A stretch of DNA of 64,000 nucleotides. Origin: Takakia lepidozioides (lineage: Eukaryota; Streptophyta; Takakiopsida; Takakiales; Takakiaceae). Under the pieces are notes generated by a model. It was given only the letters and a program-made list of their open reading frames with translations. It did not search any database and had not been told where the DNA came from. Positions 49,944 to 61,211 of this stretch are shown in pieces (the first letter of the stretch is position 1; the number at the start of each line of letters is the position of its first letter). The stretch is from assembly GCA_030704615.1 (NCBI GenBank), contig CM060733.1:41788001-41852000 (forward strand). Reading direction: 5' to 3'. Both the position numbers and the translations under genes were made by a program.

Positions 49944-52265
49944 AAAAGAAGGGGCGTGAATCCCCTTCTGTGCAAGTCTAGTTGTGCTCTTCCCTAGGTC
50001 AATCGGAGGGAAGGAAAGGAGCTCTCCCTCTCAGCTGATCCAACCATCGTCACTCGGTGTGGGTTTCCATCAGGTCCTTCGTGATCAGAGTTCGCACAAT
50101 CCTCATCCATGCCGCAGCGGAAGAGAAGACATGGATGGGGAGTCTGTATTGTTTTCACACCGTGGTTCTACTTCTACACGACATCCTTTCCCTGATACAC
50201 TGCACCAGCCATGTTACCATGCGGTCTTCAGTGATGCAACCAGCCCTACGTCAGTGATGACCACTGCCCTTGTGGGCAGCTCTCTTTGTCAACTATACGT
50301 GGAATCCCCTTTGTAACAAGATCACGATTTGGAAGGCGGCAACGCAGATCTGCCATGAGTTTGCAGGCCCACCAGTTTGGCCCTTCATGGTTTCATGCTT
50401 TCTTTATCTTACCTCCCCAATCATCCATTCCTCATCATAACCTCTTGCTGGTCAACTCTCTCCCTTGTGTCCTTTTCTCTCTCTCTCCCTCTCTTCTTTC
50501 AGGATAAGTGGGCTCCTCACTCTTTCCACTGTAACATGCCTATGATGCAATGCAATGCGCATTCAGCCAAGCATCCAGTGCACCCAGCATTGAAATCAAC
50601 CTTGGTCACACATATAATCAACCCTTTATCAGTCCCTCTCTTGCCAATGACAGATGCTTCACACTCCACTTTTCCCAGGTATAACCATTGCCCAAGACAG
50701 CTCTCAACCCTTCTACAGGTCTCAATTTACACACCCTGACAGCTCTCTTTTTCCCATCAGCTGTGAACCTCAGTGGTTCATGGGCTGAGAGCACTCTGAG
50801 AATCAGATCCAAACCCAAACAGATGCTGGTTTTTCTGCCCCATCCACATCATCCCTTCTTGTTGTTTCCAAACAGTTCTATCTATCTACCCTCTCTGGTT
50901 TCCTCTACCTACTAAGCTAGTTCCACATTGGCTGCAATGTGTCAACATCCCAGGCTAGATTGTTTGTACAAGCTCATGACGTTGAAACAAGGAACAAGAA
51001 TACAACAACAGTAACCATTCTGTCCCAGCAACGAGTCTACCCTGTTTCCATTCATTTTCCTACTGTACAATGTAATAGCAGGTGCATCCATCTCCAGCCC
51101 ATCCTGATTTGAAGTCCAGTGTCTTCATTCCATTTACAAAGCTCTTTTTCTTCCTCACATGTCAGTGTCTCTTACTACATACAAGAGACAGTTCAAACTT
51201 CACAAAGCGATTTCTAAGCAACCAAAAACCCAAAAAAGGGGGGGGCAACACTCCTCAAACTTATCTGTCTTATACTCCTTGAAGTGGTGGGTCTGCCTGT
51301 CAAGAAGGCACCTTATCCTCTCCCTCGTCAGCCATCTCCGACGTTTCTTCTTATCGTGATTCCAGTCCTCATTAAGGCATGACGGCTCTGCTTCAGCTGC
51401 TGGCACATCCTTGTGCCTGCCAACCTCTACCCTATCCTTCTACATGTGCATTTCCTCCCTATGAGGTGATCTGGTCCTACAGCCCTTAAGACAGAGAGCA
51501 GATACATAACTTATTTATAGATAGCTTAAGCGCCATACACACCAGAAGGCGGCACCGCTTCCTCTTGCACAGAAAGCCAAGCCAGATCCCTCAACGTCAC
51601 TCTTTAAGGCAAGCTGATTCCCTTACAAAGTGATCTGGTCCTACAGCTCAAAAACAGACAGCAGCTACAAGATTTGATCACTGACAACCTGAGGCGATAA
51701 TACACACCAGCCTGCATTTCTCATCCCCCAACACCTGCTGAGCCACTCCATCTCCTCATTAATGTGCTCACAAATACCATGGCGACAGCAGTGGTGCACC
51801 GCCCTTATCACAAACCCGATCCCTCAGGTTTGATCATTGCTTACGAAGAAGGCGGCACCGCTTCTTCTTGCACAGAAAGCCAAGCAGGAGCTCTTAACAT
51901 TTCTCTTAAAAGCAAGCTGATACCCTTTGCGTAGGTGGAACCTTCTCAGATATCCTGTGCTGTCAACACCACTGCAGCAGCTGCGAAAAGATCCACGCAC
52001 TCTTCCCCTTCGAATTTCACATCCCGCTTCTAGGGTTCAACATCATGGATGAAAATCATTCATCCTAGGGATGAAAAAGGTGCATGTCATAACTTAGCCA
52101 TATTTTGTTCTTGGCAGATAAATAGCATAGTCCTTCCATGGAATTACCTCAAGTTATGGTCAATTCCTCCCCTTCATTAGCACGAAGGGTACTCCCTTCG
52201 TAGTAGTGCCGAAACCTGATGCCAACACAAAACTTGAGATTTTTACTCCCTGCATTCACACTACA
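49944..52265 (-). repeat. 3' LTR of the long gypsy
   Basis: 2322 bp, nearly identical to 58899-61211. Contains two copies of a GAAGGCGGCACCGCTTC motif (51545-51562 and 51849-51866) and the paired tracts GTGATCTGGTCCTACAG. There is no coding frame. Confidence 0.92.
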
Positions 52266-52362
52266 TATGTAGTGTGTCTCCTTTTTTTAAGTGTCAGGGT
52301 CCTCACTGACCACCTTTAACGGCTGAACACCTATTGGTGGTATGAAGGGTTTTAAATCCCTC

Positions 52363-54491
52363 CTACTTCTTACCCATTCCTTGTCTGTCTGCTCCATCTC
52401 TCAACCTGCATCTTCGTGCAGCTTCTCCAGTCTTGGTTGTGCTTCCTGCGTCCTTGTATCCCAAAAAGTCATAGGGTCCCTCCCATGGAGATGTCATGGA
52501 AGACCTCTTTCCAGGTCTCAACATCATTACCTTGCTGTTCTCCATCAACGTGCAGTAAGTATGCCCTGTTTGATGCCTTCTTTCATAATCTCTTGCCTGT
52601 TGACGCTGCCCTTTCTTCACACTCTTTCGCAGCTTTGCTTTGCCTTCATCTCTGTGAGAAGCTGGATTTTCTGCTGCATCATAAGTGTGACTTCTGCTGC
52701 TACAGATCCATCAGAATTTACTGGTGTTGTAAGAAAATGCAACCTGTTGTCAATTCCCAGCCTGGGAATTCTACCAGTAAGTACCTGAAAAGGTGAGAAC
52801 CCAGTGGAAGCATGGACACCCATTCTGTAACCAAACAGGGCCTTATAGAGATTCTGATCCCACTCAGTGTCGTTTCCAACTCCTAGGGTGGTGATGCTCT
52901 GTTTGATGGACTTAATGACTCTTTCCACCATACCGTTACACTGAGGCCAGTAGGGGGCACTATGCTCCCTCTTTATACCGTATTCGTGGCATGTATCTTC
53001 AAACTCACCTCCCCACTCTGTGCCATTGTCAGTGAGCAACGTATGTGGGCAGCCATACCTGTCAATTACTTCTTCCTCAAGAAAGCGGGCAGCAAGGGCT
53101 GCTGTATGATCTGCCACTGGTGCAGCTTCTATCCATTTTGAGAAGTGATCGATTGCCACCAGAAAGTACTGATTGCCCCTGCTGGTTATAGGTAATGGTC
53201 CTGCCGTGTCAATTGCAACTCTGAAAAACAGATCCACTACTGGAATGCTATGAAGTTTTGAGCTACCTGAGCGCAACACTCCGTTCTGTTTGGCCATCTG
53301 ACATTTACCACAGCCCTTGAGTACTTGCCTGATGAGTTTTGTTCTATCATGCCAGAAATAACGTCGGCATATCTCCTCTTGTGTTCTTCTGACTCCAAAG
53401 TGGCCAGTGGTTTCATGTACTTCAGTGATTATTGCCCCTCTGTCAGTCTTTGGTGGAACTACCCTTCCATCAAAGTAGACCTCACCTTTGAGATAGGAGT
53501 ACTGCCTTGCCCGCCTCTTGACTCTCTTGCTCTCCTCCTTTGTCAGGTAGTCATTGACTTCTCCAAAACATAAGAGGTGCATGACCTCCACATCATCAAG
53601 CACATCAGGTTGCCTTTCCTCCCTAACAGCTGCTGTATGATGGTCAGAGCTGAGTAGAGAGCTTTTCCCACATCTTTCAGCCTCACGTAATAATGACATC
53701 TGAGTAGCTTTGGTGGGTGTGGTCCATGGTACCCAGTCCGCTTCATCAATCTTGTTGCAAGAAGAAGTGTCTTGTTCTGAACCACTTGTTCCATCACTGT
53801 CTGAAGAACAAAACGTCTTGGTGGAACACTCACCCCCCATGTTTTTCTTGGCTGGGCATTCTGATGAGGACGTCCCCCGCGTTCTTCTTGTTGTTGGAGT
53901 GCTTGTCAAGTGTTGAAGGAATGGTGTCCCTTGCAAGCTTCCCTTTTCATTGTTCAATCTCTCTTCCACAAGTTCACAGGCTGGATGTACCTCGCTCAGC
54001 TGCTTATCACGAGCACAAGATCCTCGGGTAATCACATGGATGGTGGGACAAGAGGGCATCAGATGCTCCTTTTCCTTGTTGCTGATTGCAGTAGCCTCTA
54101 TCCTTCCTGCACCCTTATCCTTCCAAATACCCTCCCTCACCAGATTGACAGAGCTTGATTGATCAATACCCTTTCCTTGTTTTTTTTTTGTAGCAAAAGT
54201 CTGTGCAGCAAAAGTCACCCTCTTTCCTTCTCCATCTGGCATTATGCCTGGTTTCAGTTCTCCTTTCAATATGCCATGATCCTTGGTCAACATTCCACCT
54301 GTGGAAGATCTTACTATACCCGGAACGAACTCAAATGAAAAATCACCAAGTAAGTCTATGCCTATGTGGTGCTCTGAGTATAGCCACCAATATGGATCTA
54401 GATCTGTTTCTAAAGAAAAATGACTTCCCAACAGTATTTCCTTGAAGTGCCAAGGCCCCATACACATGCATAGTACTCTTCTCTTTTGCAA
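52363..54491 (-). CDS. Integrase of the long gypsy, preceded by a 300-residue linker
   Basis: Frame 54491-52617 starts with about 300 residues that match no retroviral domain I know (low-complexity Ser/Thr/Lys-rich, including HPACELVEERLNNEK). Integrase follows: HHCC (HETTGHFG, CGKCQMAK), Asp in VAIDTAGPLP, Asp in LLTDNGTEWGG, Glu in CNGMVERVIKSIKQ, and a tail MMQQKIQLLTEMKAKQ. The tail continues in another frame at 52620-52363 (RQQARDYERRH, SPWEGPYDFLG), so one indel near 52620 breaks the integrase C-terminus. No chromodomain or PHD is seen. Confidence 0.88.
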
Positions 54492-54544
54492 ATCATCTCC
54501 CCTTTTTCACTGCTATACCCTACTTTGCCTATGAGCTTCTTCTC

Positions 54545-55152
54545 TCAACTCCTCCTTCCCCTCCTTAAATTGAAATAATGAAGCATTGATGGCACCCCTA
54601 TCCAAGCTAACTTAAGAAGATAGGCTCCATCCCTCTTTCTCCCTTCTCTTTTCTGACTGTACAGAGAAGTAGAGTATACCTCGATTTCCTCGGTTTCCTC
54701 AGCTGGTCCCACTGGATACCTGCTTAGTGCATCTACGTTAGCATGCCTAGCACCTGCTCTGTGAACAATTTTAAACTCAAAATCTTGTAACATCATGATC
54801 CATCTACCCCTGCGTCCATATGCGTCACTTACCGTTGCCAACCATTCCATGGTTTGTGATCAGTCCTGATTACAAAGGGGTTCCATACAGGTACTGTCGA
54901 TGTAATACACAAAGGGATGTCATTCCATAGGTTGTCGAATATTCTACATCGTGCATAGCATTCACCCTCCATAGGGTGATATTTGCGCTGAGCATCAGAT
55001 AGTACCTTACTGGCGTATGCAATGACCCTCTCCTTTTTATACTCCTTTTGTGACAAGACTGCCCCTACTCCTTTGATGGACCAGTCAACATCCAAGACGA
55101 ACGGTCTTGAGAAATCTGGTCTTGCCAGGATGGGAGCAGTTACCAACTTCAC
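54545..55152 (-). pseudogene. RNase H of the long gypsy, frameshifted
   Basis: 55152-54829 gives RPFVLDVDWSIKGVGAVLSQ and YHPMEGECYA, then after a shift 54850-54545 gives MEWLATVSDAYGRRGRW and the terminal VHRAGARHANVDALSR. At least one indel near 54840 and another at the RT junction (about 55150) separate it from RT. Confidence 0.85.
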
Positions 55153-58100
55153 CTGTAAGGTAGAAAAGCGTTTTGTGCCTCTGCACTCCAGATAAACTTT
55201 ACATCCTTCTTGGTTAGAGTGAACAAGGGTACTGCCACTCCAGCATATCCTTTGACATAGGGCCTATAGTACCCTGTCATGCCTAAGTAGCTTTTGAGAG
55301 CAGTGTGGTTTTTGGGCAAGGGAAACCTTTCAATAGCAGCTATCTTATCTGGATCAGGCCACGTTCCTTCTTCAGAGATCACATGCCCAAGGAATACCAA
55401 CTGTAAGTTGGCAAAGTAACACTTGTCCGGATTGAGCCTAAGATTGGCCTTTCTAACCTTGCTCAATACTCTCTTTATATGTCCCACGTGATCTCCCCAG
55501 TCCTTGCTATGGATATTGACGTCATCTACAAACACCTTAGCGCAATCTTTGATTTCTTCCTTGAGCACTCTATTCATTGTTCTCTGAAAGGTAGCAGTGG
55601 CATTTTTTAGCCCGAATGGCATGACCAGCCATTCATACAATCCCTTCTTTGTGATCACCGCTGTTTTGCCTATGTCTCGGTCGTCCATTTTGATCTGCCA
55701 AAAACCAGATTGTAAATCCAGCGCAGAAAACCACTTGGCTTTCCCCAACTGGTTTAAAACATCCTGAATTAATGGCATAGGGTAAGAGTCCCTTCTGGTC
55801 AAACGGTTTACTGGCCTAAAATCACCACAAAACCGCTTGGATCCATCCTTTTTTGGTGGAAGGGTAACTGGACACGACCATTCTGAACTACTCTCTCTCA
55901 TCTTGCCTTGTGAGATCAAAGTCTCAATTTGTCCTTGGACCTCGTCTTCCTCCCATTCTGATAGGCGGCTGGGACGACTTCTGCAAGGGGGAAAACCTTG
56001 TGTGTCAATTGTGTGTTCTACCTCACTGCAGTATCCCAAGTCAGCCTTGCTAAGAGCAAAGCATTCCTGGTTTGCTTTCAGCTCTTGCTCAAGCTCTATC
56101 CTATGTTCTGGGGCCAGTTCTGGGTTGATGTGCAGTCTGGATTTCAGACTTCTCCAACGACTCTCCATTTCTTCCTCTTGACTGGGTTCCCAATTCTTTC
56201 CCTCCACCTGGCTTACAGAGTTAGCCATTCTCTGTCGTTCCTCTTGTGTGACAACCTGATTCCAATCATGGAAGTCATCCTCTATTTCTAGGTTGTTGTT
56301 CCCTAGTTCACCATTCCAAGCTTTCTGATAAGCTTCCTGTATTATGGCAGCAGCCATGCTCTTATGGGTCTCTTCCTGAAGGAGTTCAGACATCCCTTGG
56401 TCCTCGAACAAGTCCTCCCCTAGGTTGACATCGTCTATTATTTCCTCAACATCCCTCAGTGCTGTTTCTACCTCCTTACTCTCCTCAGAGCCTCCCATCT
56501 CCTCATCTTTATCAGATTTAGAGGTGTCAGAACCTGAGGATGCTTCCTCCGTGTCCTCATATTCTTCCTCTGGTTTTCTTTTCTTCTCCCACAAGCCTAG
56601 GTACTGTTCATCTGACGTCAGGGTTAGGACATTACCTGCTGACGTACTGCTTGCATATCTCATTCTACTCTCGACCCCTCTATGGTAGGCTGTTTTGGTA
56701 ACTGCAGGCTCATTATAATTGATGGTGTGCAAAGGGAAGTGAGCAAAATCCTTTCCTGGCCCATAGCGTACGCGAATTGTTTCAGCTTCGGTGTCCACTA
56801 CAGCGCCAAACTTTTTGAGAAAGTCCAATCCTAGCAGCATGTGATATGTATCCGTGTTCACCACCATAAAGGACAAACGATTGGTTAGTTCTCCTACTTT
56901 GACCTTGATGTCCTCAAGTCTGCCCATTGCAGTCTCAAGAGCACCTGAGGCTACTCTGTAATTCACATCCTTACTAGTAATGACAGATCCCATCAAACCC
57001 AGATCCCTGACTGTACTAGCTGATATTACAGAAAGCATGGCACCAGTGTCAATCTGGCCTAATACTTGGTAATCTCCCATTGTAATCATTACATGAAGCG
57101 CTTTAACCTTACCAGTATAAGCATACGAGATCGTGGGCTCAGCGTGTGCTGAGTACAAAGGCCTTGGTACATCCTTCACAACTTCTACACTGTGAGTTGT
57201 CTCCCTTTGTTGTACCATTGCTCTTTCCACCACTTTGACCAGCCCTTTCAATTTGTCTAGCTCTCCGGGCACAGTCATGATCAGGTCCATGGGCGACAAC
57301 GATATTCTCCCTTTGTAGAAGTGGTTCAAGATTCTGGATTTCGTACCTCCTTCTATAGCATTCTTGAAATTGTTCTTTGGGTAGATTTCACTCTTGGTCT
57401 TGCTTGGCTGTTCACTGCTCTCACTATTCCTTTCTGGTGACCCTGTAGGTTCAACAATCGGACTCTGGACAGGTATGCGTGTCCTTGGAAGTCTGACTTC
57501 ATTGATACTATTTCGTGACATCAGATCTGTCATCTCTGCGAGTACATCATCCTCATCATCATAGAACACGTCTACAAAGTTAGTTCCCGGAGTTCCCATC
57601 ATAGTTTGGTCGAGTTTTCTACTGCACTCACTCTCCGTATGCCCGAGTAGCTTGCAAAAGTTGCATCTCACACCACACATTTCCGTGGAATGCCCGAACC
57701 GGTGACATTTGTCACACTTAGCTGGGGTTCTTCCTTCAGGACAATATGCAGCTATGTGACCTTCTTTGTGACAAACATTACAAAGGCGAACACGAGGTGG
57801 TGTTCTAGATCCCGAGCTTTCTCCTATGACTGGTCCCCTATCAAAGTACTTCTGTAGGGTAGTGTTCAGCTGATCAAGTCTTCTGTCCACAGGGTTGACA
57901 AACACAACTGACTCATCTGTATCATCTCCTTCCAATGGTTCTAGAGGTATTTCCCCTAACTTTCCCAGGCCCCTTTCAATCTCAATGGCTGTGTCAAGTG
58001 CTTCCTCTACATCAAGGAAGCGCCTGCCCAGCATTACTCTTGCTATTTCTGGTCTCAAACCTGCTGCAAATCTACGTCTCTGTTCCAAATCAGACGCCCC

Positions 58101-58442
58101 ACTTCTTATAAATAACCGGTTCAACCTATCGAAGTATGTTTGAACCCTTTGTCTACTCTCCTGTTTAATGGTATCCATTCTTAGCCTAATTTCTGCCAAG
58201 TCAACGATACCAAACTTGGCTGAAATTGCTGCCCTGAAGTCCACCCAGTTGTTTGGTCTAGGGTTTTGTTTACGGTACCATTCATCAGCCTTGGCTCTCA
58301 GGTTGAGCCTTGCTACCTTGAAAGTCTTGTCCTCATTCAAATCCCTGACATCTGCCTCCATCTGAATTCTCTCCAGCCAGTCATTTACATCCTCACTATT
58401 CCTACCATGATAAGGCGCATCTATGCTGGTTGGACTGGTCAT
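55149..58442 (-). CDS. Gag, protease and RT of the long gypsy
   Basis: 1097 residues, the largest frame here. Gag is at residues 1-220, followed by three Cys/His knuckles at 221-273 (CNVCHKEGHIAAYC, CDKCHRFGHSTEMC, CNFCKLLGHTESEC). Protease is IDTGAMLSVIS. A long acidic region with Glu/Ser repeats precedes RT (FCGDFRPVN, SALDLQSGFWQIKM, MPFGLKNATATFQ, catalytic loop FVDD). The RT thumb includes LGHVISEEG and SYLGMTGYYRPYVKGY. The frame ends at an indel at the start of RNase H. Gag and Pol are fused in one frame without stop or shift. Confidence 0.93.
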   Translation of the reverse strand: MTSPTSIDAPYHGRNSEDVNDWLERIQMEADVRDLNEDKTFKVARLNLRAKADEWYRKQNPRPNNWVDFRAAISAKFGIVDLAEIRLRMDTIKQESRQRVQTYFDRLNRLFIRSGASDLEQRRRFAAGLRPEIARVMLGRRFLDVEEALDTAIEIERGLGKLGEIPLEPLEGDDTDESVVFVNPVDRRLDQLNTTLQKYFDRGPVIGESSGSRTPPRVRLCNVCHKEGHIAAYCPEGRTPAKCDKCHRFGHSTEMCGVRCNFCKLLGHTESECSRKLDQTMMGTPGTNFVDVFYDDEDDVLAEMTDLMSRNSINEVRLPRTRIPVQSPIVEPTGSPERNSESSEQPSKTKSEIYPKNNFKNAIEGGTKSRILNHFYKGRISLSPMDLIMTVPGELDKLKGLVKVVERAMVQQRETTHSVEVVKDVPRPLYSAHAEPTISYAYTGKVKALHVMITMGDYQVLGQIDTGAMLSVISASTVRDLGLMGSVITSKDVNYRVASGALETAMGRLEDIKVKVGELTNRLSFMVVNTDTYHMLLGLDFLKKFGAVVDTEAETIRVRYGPGKDFAHFPLHTINYNEPAVTKTAYHRGVESRMRYASSTSAGNVLTLTSDEQYLGLWEKKRKPEEEYEDTEEASSGSDTSKSDKDEEMGGSEESKEVETALRDVEEIIDDVNLGEDLFEDQGMSELLQEETHKSMAAAIIQEAYQKAWNGELGNNNLEIEDDFHDWNQVVTQEERQRMANSVSQVEGKNWEPSQEEEMESRWRSLKSRLHINPELAPEHRIELEQELKANQECFALSKADLGYCSEVEHTIDTQGFPPCRSRPSRLSEWEEDEVQGQIETLISQGKMRESSSEWSCPVTLPPKKDGSKRFCGDFRPVNRLTRRDSYPMPLIQDVLNQLGKAKWFSALDLQSGFWQIKMDDRDIGKTAVITKKGLYEWLVMPFGLKNATATFQRTMNRVLKEEIKDCAKVFVDDVNIHSKDWGDHVGHIKRVLSKVRKANLRLNPDKCYFANLQLVFLGHVISEEGTWPDPDKIAAIERFPLPKNHTALKSYLGMTGYYRPYVKGYAGVAVPLFTLTKKDVKFIWSAEAQNAFLPYR

Positions 58443-58565
58443 CCTTCTATTCTCTAATCAAAGTTCAAACTGTTTCAACACCTAATTCTGACTCTAATTT
58501 TTCCGCAACTCCCTTAATGTTGACCTCTATACCACTCCCACTGTCCATTTCGCAACATCTCTACT

Positions 58566-58838
58566 CTACCCTCCCCATGTCACCTCTCGTGCCATGGTAT
58601 TTATCTTCACCCACCTTCCTAACTCTCTTATCCAAAGTGCTATGGTTGTTCTTCCACCAGTATGAATCACTCTAAGACATAAATCACCATTGGCTATTCT
58701 CCAAGCAGGGTTGAAGAAGTACAAACAAGGGTCTGCGTGTGCATTTGGTGTGCGTCTGCTGAAGCAAATCAGCACATCTCCAATGCTTGGTTCATCAGGA
58801 ATCAGTGTGTGGTCTCTTCCTGCCATCAAACCATCCAA
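58566..58838 (-). CDS. Small upstream frame in the leader of the long gypsy (unknown)
   Basis: A 90-residue frame between the primer-binding site and the gag start. It has no recognised domain. It could be an upstream ORF that tunes gag translation or chance coding capacity. I have no further support. Confidence 0.25.
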   Translation of the reverse strand: MDGLMAGRDHTLIPDEPSIGDVLICFSRRTPNAHADPCLYFFNPAWRIANGDLCLRVIHTGGRTTIALWIRELGRWVKINTMAREVTWGG

Positions 58839-58885
58839 TACCAGTCAAGATCCCTAGCTAGTAGAAATCAAGATTTAACATCCTA

Positions 58886-58898
58886 AAGCTCTGATACC
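58886..58898 (-). promoter_or_regulatory. Primer-binding site, tRNA-iMet type (long gypsy)
   Basis: On the minus strand GGTATCAGAGCTT follows directly after the LTR end (CTTCTTTT), matching the tRNA-iMet complement as in the chromovirus. Confidence 0.82.
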
Positions 58899-61211
58899 AA
58901 AAGAAGGGGCGTGAATCCCCTTCTGTGCAAGTCTAGTTGTGCTCTTCCCTAGGTCAATCGGAGGGAAGGAAAGGAGCTCTCCTCTCTCTCAGCTGATCCA
59001 ACCATCGTCACTCGGTGTGGGTTTCCATCAGGTCCTTCGTGATCAGAGTTCGCACAATCCTCATCCATGCCGCAGCGGAAGAGAAGACATGGATGGGGAG
59101 TCTGTATTGTTTTCACCCGTGGTTCTACTTCTACACGACATCCTTTCCCTGATACACTGCACCAGCCATGTTACCATGCGGTCTTCAGTGATGCAACCAG
59201 CCCTACGTCAGTGATGACCACTGCCCTTGTGGGCAGCTCTCTTGGTCAACAATACGTGGAATCCCCTTTGTAACAAGATCACGATTTGGAAGGCGGCAAC
59301 GCAGATCTGCCATGAGTTTGCAGGCCCACCAGTTTGGCCCTTCATGGTTTCATGCTTTCTTTATCTTACCTCCCCAATCATCATTCCCTCATCATAACCT
59401 CTTGCTGGTCAACTCTCTCCCTTGTGTCCTTTTCTCTCTCCCTCTCTCTTTCTTTCAGGATAAGTGGGCTCCTCACTCTTTCCACTGTAACATGCCTATG
59501 ATGCAATGCAATGCGCATTCAGCCAAGCATCCAGTGCACCCAGCATTGAAATCAACCTTGGTCACACAAGATATAATCAACCCTTTTATCAGTCCCTCTC
59601 TTGCCAATGACAGATGCTTCACACTCCACTTTCCCAGGTATAACCATGCCCAAACAAGCTCTCAACCCTTCTACAGGTCTCAATTTACACACCCTGACAG
59701 CTCTCTTTTTCCCATCAGCTGTGAACCTCAGTGGTTCATGGGCTGAGAGCACTCTGAGAATCAGATCCAAACCCAAACAGATGCTGGTTTTTCTGCCCCT
59801 CCACATCATCCTTCTGTTGTTTCCAAACAGTTCTATCTAACCCTCTCTGGTTTCCTCTACCTACTAAGCTAGTTCCACATTGGCTGCAATGTGTCAACAT
59901 CCCAGGCTAGATTGTTGTACAAGCTCATGACGTTGAAACAAGGACAAGAATACAACAACAGTAACCATTCTGTCCCAGCAACGAGTCTACCCTGTTTCCA
60001 TTCATTTTCCTACTGTACAATGTAATAGCAGGTGCATCCATCTCCAGCCCATCCTGATTTGAAGTCAGTGTCTTCATTCCATTACAAAGCTCTTTTCTTC
60101 CTCACATGTCAGTGTCTCTTACTACATACAAGAGACAGTTCAACTTCACAAAGCGATTTCTAAGCAACCAAAAACCCAAAAAAAGGGGGGGGGCAACACT
60201 CCTCAAACTTATCTGTCTTATACTCCTTGAAGTGGTGGGTCTGCCTTGTCAAGAAGGCACCTTATCCTCTCCCTCGTCAGCCATCTCCGACGTTTCTTCT
60301 TATCGTGATTCCAGTCCTCATTAAGGCATGACGGCTCTGCTTCAGCTGCTGGCACATCCTTGTGCCTGCCAACCTCTACCCTATCCTTCTACATGTGCAT
60401 TTCCTCCTATGAGGTGATCTGGTCCTACAGCCCTTAAGACAGAGAGCAGATACATAATTATTTATAGATAGCTAAGCGCCATACACACCAGAAGGCGGCA
60501 CCGCTTCCTTTTGCACAGAAAGCCAAGCCAGATCCCTCAACGTCACTCTTTAAGGCAAGCTGATTCCCTTACAAAGTGATCTGGTCCTACAGCTCAAAAA
60601 CAGACAGCAGCTACAAGATTTGATCACTGACAACCTGAGGCGATAATACACACCAGCCTGCATTTCTCATCCCCCAACACCTGCTGAGCCACTCCATCTC
60701 CTCATTAATGTGCTCACAAATACCATGGCGACAGCAGTGGTGCACCGCCCTTATCACAAACCCGATCCCTCAGGTTTGATCATTGCTTACGAAGAAGGCG
60801 GCACCGCTTCTTCTTGCACAGAAAGCCAAGCAGGAGCTCTTAACATTTCTCTTAAAAGCAAGCTGATACCCTTTGCGTAGGTGGAACCTTCTCAGATATC
60901 CTGTGCTGTCAACACCACTGCAGCAGCTGCGAAAAGATCCACGCACTCTTCCCCTTCGAATTTCACATCCCGCTTCTAGGGTTCAACATCATGGATGAAA
61001 ATCATTCATCCTAGGGATGAAAAAGGTGCATGTCATAACTTAGCCATATTTTGTTCTTGGCAGATAAATAGCATAGTCCTTCCATGGAATTACCTCAAGT
61101 TATGGTCAATTCCTCCCCTTCATTAGCACGAAGGGTACTCCCTTCGTAGTAGTGCCGAAACCTGATGCCAAACACAAACTTGAGATTTTTACTCCCTGCA
61201 TTCACACTACA
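58899..61211 (-). repeat. 5' LTR of the long gypsy
   Basis: 2313 bp. Alignable end to end with 49944-52265. Differences are mostly single-base indels in runs, for example the CTCTCCTCTCTCTC tract near 58980 and the G-run near 60190. Confidence 0.92.

Larger units (their letters stand above)
49944..61211 (-). mobile_element. Long Ty3/gypsy element with 2.3-kb LTRs
   Basis: LTRs at 49944-52265 and 58899-61211 (both minus orientation, starting TGTAGTGTGAATGC) flank gag-pol on the minus strand. The LTRs are nearly identical, differing mainly by one- to four-base indels, which points to a recent insertion. A tRNA-iMet-type primer-binding site lies at 58886-58898 and an A-rich polypurine tract just above 52266. 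The 11.3-kb total is long for gypsy. Frames: gag-pol 58442-55149, RNase H 55152-54545 with shifts, linker plus integrase 54491-52617, and integrase tail 52620-52363. I find no clear target-site duplication. Confidence 0.93.

Noticed and set aside
51545-51866. GAAGGCGGCACCGCTTC in the long gypsy LTR as members of the 20-bp palindrome family
   Set aside because: The core GCGGCACCGC is similar but the arms differ (no AATG/CATT) and both sites are LTR-internal, so they are treated as unrelated.
49944-61211. Target-site duplication for the long gypsy
   Set aside because: Flanks share at most 3 bp (GTG); not enough to call a duplication.
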